From positions 11,749,280 to 11,813,279 of the forward strand of contig BSYO01000019.1 in assembly GCA_033239525.1 (NCBI GenBank): DNA of 64,000 nucleotides. Direction: 5' to 3'. How positions within the stretch are numbered: position 1 is the stretch's first letter; each line of letters starts with the position of its first letter. Source of the stretch: Nepenthes gracilis. Its lineage: Eukaryota; Streptophyta; Magnoliopsida; Caryophyllales; Nepenthaceae. Of the stretch, positions 57,236 through 64,000 are shown piece after piece. Both the position numbers and the translations under genes were made by a program. The notes under the pieces were generated by a model. That model was not told the DNA's origin. It searched no databases and worked only from the letters and a program-made list of their open reading frames with translations.

Positions 57236-57646
57236 AAAGAGGAGCGAATGGTGATTCAGGAATCATGATACGTGGAAAAGGAAGTAAGAGCTCATTAACT
57301 CATAATATTTTAATTTATCAAATATTTTATAATTTTTTCTCTCCCAGTCCCACGCTTCTCTAATCTACCAAATACCCATAATATTTTAAAAATTATAAAA
57401 TTATCCAACGTATCTAAAACGTGCCCGATGTGTCTAAAACATGTCCGGAATGTGTTAAGGGTGTGTTCAAAACGTGTCAAAACATGTTTGGAGTATGTCC
57501 GAAATGTGGCAGGAAAAAAAATTTATGCACATTGGGATACGTGTCGGGCACGTGTCCCATTGTATCCGGGATGTGTTGGAATCCGATGCATGTCATATAT
57601 CGACACGTTAAGCTCGAGAGAGTATCCGTACTTCATAGTTAGCTCA

Positions 57647-59088
57647 TACCTTTTTTATGTTTTGTATAATTTTCATAAAAAAACTTTATTGAAAGTGTCA
57701 AATTTATGAAAAAGATGTTGAGTAGGTTATACCTAAAAATATTTATGGTTTTTTTCTAATAAAATTGCTACTTTAGTTGACGCAGCTTTTGATGGCTTAA
57801 TAGTGCTCTTTATATTATTCTTTGTTGTATACTTTATACAGTTACACATTTCATTCTATTATGGAGATTTGACTCAATGATGTGTATTTTGGGATTGCAA
57901 TCTAATATGTGTTAGATTCACATTGAAATTGAATTGATATTGGCCTAATTGAACATTATCTTATGTAAAACCTCCCTAAAAAGGAAAAATGTGAAAAATA
58001 AAAAAATAATAAAAATAATAAAAAGGGAAAAATAAAGTGGGAAAAGATAGAAGTTCCCCAGTAAAAACTCAAAAGAAAAGATAAAAAAAAGGGTGCATTT
58101 GTTGTAATATGAAGCACTTGAAATGAAGGCTTATAAAAGGGGAGAAAAAGGAGAGATGAATGTCTTGATAGAATTAGGTTTGACTTTATCATCCAATGAA
58201 TATATCAAAGCATAAAGGAGGACACCAAACTGTGTGCATTATTTGAAACATAGTGCATTCACAACACGTGTAATATATTATATGTTTTGTACATTGATCT
58301 AATTTCGTGTGTATTTTACTTTAATTATGCTTTTAAATTAATCTCAAAAATTTAAAAAAGCATACTCAACTGAATTTTCTTATGATTTAATATTTTGATT
58401 CAAAAATTATTTTATTTCTTGTGTATGTGATAATTCTTGTGTACTTTGTTTTATTAAATCATTTAGAGTGTTTTTCTCTAGACATTTGGCTCATCAAATT
58501 TGTGAGCTCCTCACCGTGCATTTTGCACAAAGATATCGCAATTTTTAGTTCAGGCAAAACTTCAAGTTTTGCATTTCAATGTTAAAACAGAGCCTTGCGC
58601 TTCAGATCTTCCTTATTTCATTTCCCCATGTTTCTCTCATTCACATTCTCTCTCGGTTCTCACTTCTCATATCTTGGTGTCTCCTGATTTTGAGTGATTT
58701 TCATTTGTTAAAGCGAGTATCTATTGAAATCTTTGCTCCCCTTTCAGATCTAAGGTTAATGGTCACTGATTTTTCCTTCATTTTATTTATTTCATGCGTT
58801 TTACAATTGTTTTGTGTTAGGGTTTCATTTTGTTAAGTGGGACACGTCTTGTTAATCTCAAGCATATCCATGTGGATTACTATGTTTAGATCGTATTTTA
58901 CATGTGTTTTTGTCTCATGCACTGATTGAGGGATTGATCTAGTTGGGTATGACTGTTTATACTCTGCTGGGGCTTTTGTGAAAACCCTTCATGTAATTCT
59001 CACACAAATTTCGCTCAAGTGAAGTATTCCTACAGCGTTCCCAATTTGGTTGCTTGAGTGAAACTTTTATATCGATTTCTTATTTATT
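57647..59088. other. Unassigned region with promoter-like TATA
   Basis: GGCTTATAAAAGGGG at 58129-58143 is a strong TATA on the + strand. Downstream, 58580-58860 is pyrimidine-rich and leader-like. An inverted repeat GCTCA-N9-TGAGC is at about 58491-58509. It could be an LTR and leader of the element whose protein fragment begins at 59089, or remaining copia internal sequence. No protein block seen before 59089. Confidence 0.35.
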
Positions 59089-59520
59089 ATGTGTCAATTA
59101 CAGAAGCCTCGCACAAAAAATCCAGAAAGGTACAATAGGACTCCAGCTTCCAATACGCATTATTTCATAAATTCCGTGGCCGAGGAAACATTCATTGATT
59201 ATCTCATTTCTCAACACCTATTATTAGAGTACGAGGTGCTCATAGCTAATCTTACATTGTTCATAGTGTTTACCTCTCGACATTGGGTTATGTCATGTTC
59301 AATCTCCATTTCCCACATTATTGAGGGAGTTTTATGCTAATTTTTATGAGATTTCTCTGTCTCTGCCTAGCTTTTTAATATTTGTTAGGGGTCTAAGTCA
59401 ATGACTATCTTTGTATTACTTAGGTAACAGATCTGGTCTAATTATAGTTTTGATGTCTCTCCTCCCACTAATGACTTTGTATGTAGGGTCATGTGTGTGG
59501 GATTTTGAACTCGAGTTACC
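59089..59520 (+). pseudogene. Fragment resembling the 'putative plant transposon protein' domain
   Basis: The frame from 59089 reads MCQLQKPRTKNPERYNRT, TASNTHYFINS-like and IANLTLFIVFTSRHWVMSC, then shifts frame to REFYANFYEIS near 59318-59350. A short VRG block follows near 59380. The FYANF and VRG blocks in this spacing resemble the plant transposon protein domain (PF20167) found in gag-like proteins of Ty3/gypsy-related elements. Assignment is by remembered pattern and the frame is broken, so alternative identities remain open. Confidence 0.4.
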
Positions 59521-59669
59521 CGACCAGACCTGATCCGGACCTACCATGCAAAAACTTCAGCAATATATATCGATTATAATAAAACATAATTACAATAATA
59601 TTATCATAAAATCTATCTCAACCATGAGATAAATTAAATAGTAATGTCTGAATGCATTAAAATTTTAAA

Positions 59670-60957
59670 TGTTACATCCCCAAAATAAGTATCCCACTAC
59701 TATCTAAGAAAATAAAACCTTGCCACAGTTAATATATTATAACAATTGGACTTTGGGATCCTTTACTTATATGCTTCTCAGCGAATGCTCGATTTCCAAT
59801 AAATCTATTGTCTTGTACTAATTTGGAATCAAAAAAACGTAAGGATGAATCGAAAGTTCAGTAACTAATATAATTAAGAATATAATTAACAATAACCATG
59901 TCTGATAACAATATTAATGAAAAGCAAAGGCGATACCCATATTGTGACAACCAACTATTAATATCCGAAACTTCATGCTAAGTCGTAATTACTACTCAAG
60001 GACAAAATAAGTATCAACTATTAAGTAATATCACTAAACGTATTGCAACGAAGGCCACTCCTATAGGAGATGATTCAAGAATCTCCTCGGATCTTGTTTT
60101 ATTATTATGAACCAAATGCCACGTACTCGTGTCCTAACAACTAGGCAGTTGCCATTAGATAACTAGTACTCACATGTTTGACATTCGACCACAAAGGTCT
60201 CCAAAGGCTTTGCCGACACATGGCATAGGAACATATCTAAATGACTTTGCCAACATATGGTATAGGAACGCATCCAAATGACTTTGTCAACACATGGCAT
60301 ATGAACTCATTCAAACTTGTCAAACTTAGCATCCCTCATTGTAATATTCATCGATATCTCAACGTGTTTTGTTCACACGATTATAAATATCTTTCTTAAA
60401 TTATCAACCTCAATCCACTGGAAAATGGACTAGATGTTAAATGACTATAGATTACACTATAGTTTTGTATGTTTCATACTTCTTGATAATGTATTGTTTT
60501 ATATAATCTCCTGTGCCTAATTATAGTGTAAGCAATGAGTTGAATAGTAAGGACCACGAGCATTCATTGAATCAAAGGGAAAGCTAACCATGGATGTCCA
60601 TACAGGAGTATCTTATCACTTCTTTGTATGACCAACTTCTACTCTATCAAAATCTACTCAAGGTTAATTAACCTTGACAATCTTTAGACAACTCTTGGAT
60701 GCATTTCTCATCTAACTCGCCTATGCTTAGCCTACCATTCAGCCATTAACGGGAAGAAGGCTCCTACTCGTACAATCCCTTATATTACAAGGCTCGTATG
60801 CGTCTACATGCTCTGGGAGTTATGTACTATACCCACAGAATGTCCGTGAGATAAGTGCTTATGCTACCTATGTCTAGAGACGAACCGCAAGTGGTCAGCA
60901 AGATAATGGCTCAAGCTATGGAATTTCAAATTCAAATCGCAATGGGTTCATGTGTCA
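59670..60957 (-). repeat. Possible antisense LTR
   Basis: On the minus strand the left edge reads GGGGATGTAACA and the right edge begins TGACACATGAACCC, a plausible TG...CA pair. A TTACTGAACTTTCGATTCA block near 59860 resembles the GAGCTTTTAGCTCA-type block of plant Ty3/gypsy LTRs. No clear target duplication. A 37-bp repeat lies inside. Confidence 0.35.
60208..60318 (+). repeat. 37-bp tandem repeat, three copies
   Basis: CTTTGCCGACACATGGCATA-type units begin at 60208, 60245 and 60282, exactly 37 bp apart. Confidence 0.85.
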
Positions 60958-61079
60958 AAAGTTTAAGCCGACTACTCGGTTCCTGCTTCATGTGATTTCA
61001 GTTTAAGTGAAAATACAATTTTTCTCTACTACCCACTTCACTTAACTGCTTTTATCGGAGGTCTACATTATATTTTTAA

Positions 61080-61790
61080 ATAACTAAATATCCTTTGTTT
61101 TGTGTGTTCTGAGGAAGATAGTGATCTCAAGTGTGGAACTTGAGTGAGCTTTCTTTGAGTAGTGGATAGTGGAATTTTGAGATTTAAGAGAACAATCTAT
61201 CTCTTGAGAGACCTTTTTTCTTTATTTGAGATGAGAACTTTATTATATTCAGATCTTTCGTTTAATCTAAATATAAATCTTAACTTTATTAGCCTGCAAT
61301 ATACGGAGTTTCAATACATGGTTCCCATATGCAAATTTGAGTCATGCTTTGGTTGGAGGAATTTAATCAACCAAATATCTCCTTGTAGAGACTAGAAGAT
61401 GCCTTGAGTATCCGCAAATTTGCAAATCTAAAGAGGGTTTTAGATAGTCTCGTGTTCGGGATTAATTGGCTAGAGGGTTTAACACGTTTTTATGTTGGTT
61501 TATAAGTTGATTTTTCATATATGATTGATTTTCATTTGACAACTCAAAATTTGGAGGGTATTTTTCTATAAACGACTTGTTCAAGAGTTTTTCTTTGCAA
61601 TCAAAATATTACGTCCTCTCTACTTTTGCATTTTATTATATGCATGAGAGTTGTAATTGTTTATATTTAACTATCTACTGTTCTACTTTTTTTTGTGTAC
61701 TGAAGTCATGGATTTTTATTTTATATTTTCATGAATAATTACCTATTTATCCTTTTAGGTATTCATGAATTTAAACGCTTTTTCTCTGCA
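61080..61790 (+). repeat. 3' LTR copy of the Sirevirus-like copia family
   Basis: The part from 61380 aligns with 51766-52137, including the end block CCTTTTAGGTATTCATGAAT followed by TTTTCTCTGCA. Same orientation as the left copy. The start upstream of 61380 is approximate. If both are LTRs of one element, everything between 52139 and 61080 is its internal region plus later insertions. Confidence 0.55.
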
Positions 61791-61799
61791 TAAAAGAAC

Positions 61800-61945
61800 T
61801 CTAAAAATAGGACTCTAACAGCTCTCATCTCTTTCTGGTGGATGCACGCAGCAAAGCACTGGGGCAGTTGGATCCTAATACAATAATCCTTTCTGAGTAA
61901 CACGCTTTAGAGGGCGTTTCCATCGTCAGAAGCTGTTTGAACTGG
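61800..61945 (+). other. Possible untranslated first exon of a host gene
   Basis: A non-repetitive stretch ending GTTTGAACTG|GTGAGTTAATATTC with a strong donor at 61946, followed by T-rich, intron-like sequence. No ATG-initiated conserved frame and no acceptor can be assigned. Speculative. Confidence 0.2.
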
Positions 61946-64000
61946 TGAGTTAATATTCATTATCATCTGATTTGAATTCTTCTCGCTGGTAATATCGTAA
62001 AATGGGCTCCTGGGTTATCATTTTTTTTTATTGCAAATAATCGTTGACATTAACCTTTCAATTGCATAATAAGCTGTCCGACGTGTTCAAAGCATATTAG
62101 AAATTTTTTGTAGGACAACTCTGAATGATTTTATTTGTCTATTTATTTTTACATAAAACCATTAATATAAGCGGATGAATATAATATCACATTATTAAAA
62201 ATTATTATAAAATATTATAAAGATATTATGGACTCCACCCTTCTAACCACTGGTAAGCAAGACAAACGTGATACTTAGCCCTGAGGATGCAACGTGCACG
62301 TTCAAGATGCTTGGACTTAGTCTGGCGTCGAATTGGCATTTAATATGAACTCGCTTATTTGTTACTTTATCTGCACAACCCCACTATCCTCTGGTCCTTT
62401 ATCTAGGGAGTTTGACACTAAAAATTGCTCTAAAAACCCAAAACCAAATATAATAGAACCGAACCCAATAAAAAAAAAAAAAGGGAAATCAAACTAAACG
62501 TTTTGGTATCGGTTCGAAATATTCCCATCTTTTTGGGTTTTGGTTCAAATTTCATTCGATAGTTTATAATTTTTGTGCTTCTCAAACCCGGTTGGGTTTT
62601 TCCAAAAACCGGTAGCTCCCTAATTCAAACTGAACCGATTTAAAAAATTGTTTTTTTTTAACATTATTTGATAATTTAAGCAACTATTTTTTTAAAAAAA
62701 CTGTTGACCCGAATCGAACAAATCAGATGGTTTTGGCTTAAAAAAAAATATTGACAGTCTAATTATATATATGGCATGGCGCACACACCATTTTTAATTC
62801 AGATTTTAGGAATTTTCTGGGTATGGTTGCCCCCCTCAATCCCTCATTATTGAGCATTTTTCCTTTTGATGTGGCCCATTCAACTAACATTGAGATTGAA
62901 TTGTGCGCATCATCTTGTTAGAAAATTTTCATATAATATCGTGATTGAAAGATTAGTTTACTTTGTCGGGTGCTACTTTTTGTTTTTTTAATTATTTTCT
63001 TCAACATGATATGTGTAATTTCTTGTGCCGCGTATCTGTTTGACAAATACATATACTGTGGTTAAAGATGCATACAATGGTTTGGTAGCTGTGTCATGTA
63101 TAAGCTCTCACATCATACATTAACATTATCATCTTTCTGAGTAGGATTGAATATGACAGATCCAACAGCTTAATGATGAAAAAAATGAACCTCACATGTT
63201 AGCGTAATTGAAGCAGCTATGAGTTTGATTTATGTTACTGAATGTTTTAAAGTCTTTTGATTTATGTTACTGCTCAAGGGAGAAAGTAGTCCCAACTCTT
63301 CCCACATATTCATCGGGTTTAAAATATTTAACGAATGAAATTTCAATTTTTTTTTAAAAAAAAATATTGTAAATAGTTTTTTTTTTAATTTTTTTTATTA
63401 AATGAAATATTCAATAATTATTAATTTTAAAAAAAACAATTAAAAACAACTGTTTTTATATTTCTTTATTTTAAAATCATCACCATTAGATGGTAAAAAT
63501 TGGGATAATAGGGGCTACTTTTCCCATGGGAGAAACCACCACCCCACAACTGGCACTTCAGAGCTTGGTCTGAACCATTATACTAGTTGACATGAAGATG
63601 TTAACTTATTTTTGTACTTTCAATGATAAAGATTTTATCTTAATAATTTAAAGAGTTAAAATTATCAAATAAATTTAACCAATTTACTTGTTATCATCTT
63701 AACCATCTAAATTAAGTTGAAAATACGAGGAAAGATAAAAAAAAAAATACTAGCTGGAGGATCTCAACACGGTTTCAAATGGTGGGTACGAGAGGATTTT
63801 TTTTACTATTTTTTCAAAAAAATGAAAGAACTAGAAAGAAATTTTATAGATAATCTTTGGGTGGCCTGATGGCGTGTATAGAGTATGAACAAAGAGGGGA
63901 GAAACATAGTAAAAAGCATGTATTTTTTGTTTTAAATGAGTTGATCGTGTATTTTTTTTTCTATGGAGGGGCAAGAAACATAACAGATTACAATAACAGT
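61946..64000. other. AT-rich region without recognised genes
   Basis: Homopolymer A/T runs, a GGTTTTGGTTCAAATTTC-like low-complexity stretch at 62500-62640 and a short direct duplication TTTGATTTATGTTACTG at about 63224 and 63256. No protein block, LTR end or RNA gene seen. Confidence 0.5.

Larger units (their letters stand above)
54122..57638 (-). mobile_element. hAT-superfamily transposon with 8-bp TSD
   Basis: Terminal inverted repeats CTAAGAAGCATGGACAC (left) and, on the minus strand from the right end, CTATGAAGTACGGATAC (13 of 17 identical). The 8-bp duplication TTAGCTCA is perfect at 54114-54121 and 57639-57646, the length expected for hAT. It contains a decayed transposase in the minus direction. 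Both subterminal regions are rich in GTGTC/GACAC motifs (54125-54200, 57420-57610). Length 3517 bp. It sits in the internal region of the copia element. Confidence 0.9.

Noticed and set aside
1..64000. tRNA, rRNA and other RNA genes
   Set aside because: No cloverleaf with A and B boxes and no rRNA-like stretch noticed by eye; a tRNAscan or Rfam run would settle it.

Overview
The window is repeat-dominated nuclear DNA of a flowering plant, probably a eudicot. It is AT-rich and packed with plant-type LTR retrotransposons (Ty3/gypsy Tat, Ty3/gypsy Del/Tekay-like, Ty1/copia), one hAT DNA transposon and a fragment of plastid DNA. I find no intact protein-coding host gene; two short stretches look like 5' ends of host genes. 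All lineage names come from recognised protein motifs and element architecture, not from a database search.

Layout. 1-10973: a decayed Tat-lineage element on the + strand whose 5' LTR is cut by the window edge, with gag, protease, RT, two RNase H domains and integrase remnants, a 36-bp tandem array, an antisense gene on the - strand, and a 3' LTR. 11466-21655: a stack of nested LTRs of two families, some inserted into (AAT)n tracts of others. 22040-25166: a complete non-autonomous LTR element (about 1.1-kb LTRs, a 0.9-kb internal region with no gag or pol, perfect TSD GCAAA). 25172-28435: AT-rich DNA with an antisense copia pol remnant. 28591-33690: a Del/Tekay-like LTR, split by a solo LTR with perfect TSD CAGAG, followed by a primer-binding site and the start of gag. 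33900-34774: possible host gene 5' end. 35225-45717: a second Tat element on the - strand, with LTR, antisense spliced gene, integrase, RNase H, RT and protease, interrupted between RT and protease by a solo LTR that itself holds about 550 bp of plastid DNA (end of ndhB). 45718-51525: 5' LTR, primer-binding site and gag-pol pseudogene of a Del/Tekay-like element, ending in a small inversion. 51766-61790: two LTR copies and the gag of a Sirevirus-like copia element, with a hAT transposon (54122-57638, TSD TTAGCTCA), an unassigned transposon-protein fragment and an antisense LTR-like block between them. 61791-64000: mostly unassigned AT-rich DNA.

How the parts relate. Nothing here forms a host pathway; the content is successive insertions whose relative order can be read from nesting and target-site duplications. 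Four things stand out. Both Tat elements carry an oppositely oriented coding unit with a Transposase_28-like N-terminus, a probable intron and a coiled-coil tail, with TATA boxes in the LTR pointing towards it. LTR promoters of three unrelated families carry dense TTGACC (W-box) arrays upstream of TATA. The 36-bp array of the first Tat element encodes hairpins whose arms change in step. The LARD-like element at 22040-25166 looks like an undescribed family.
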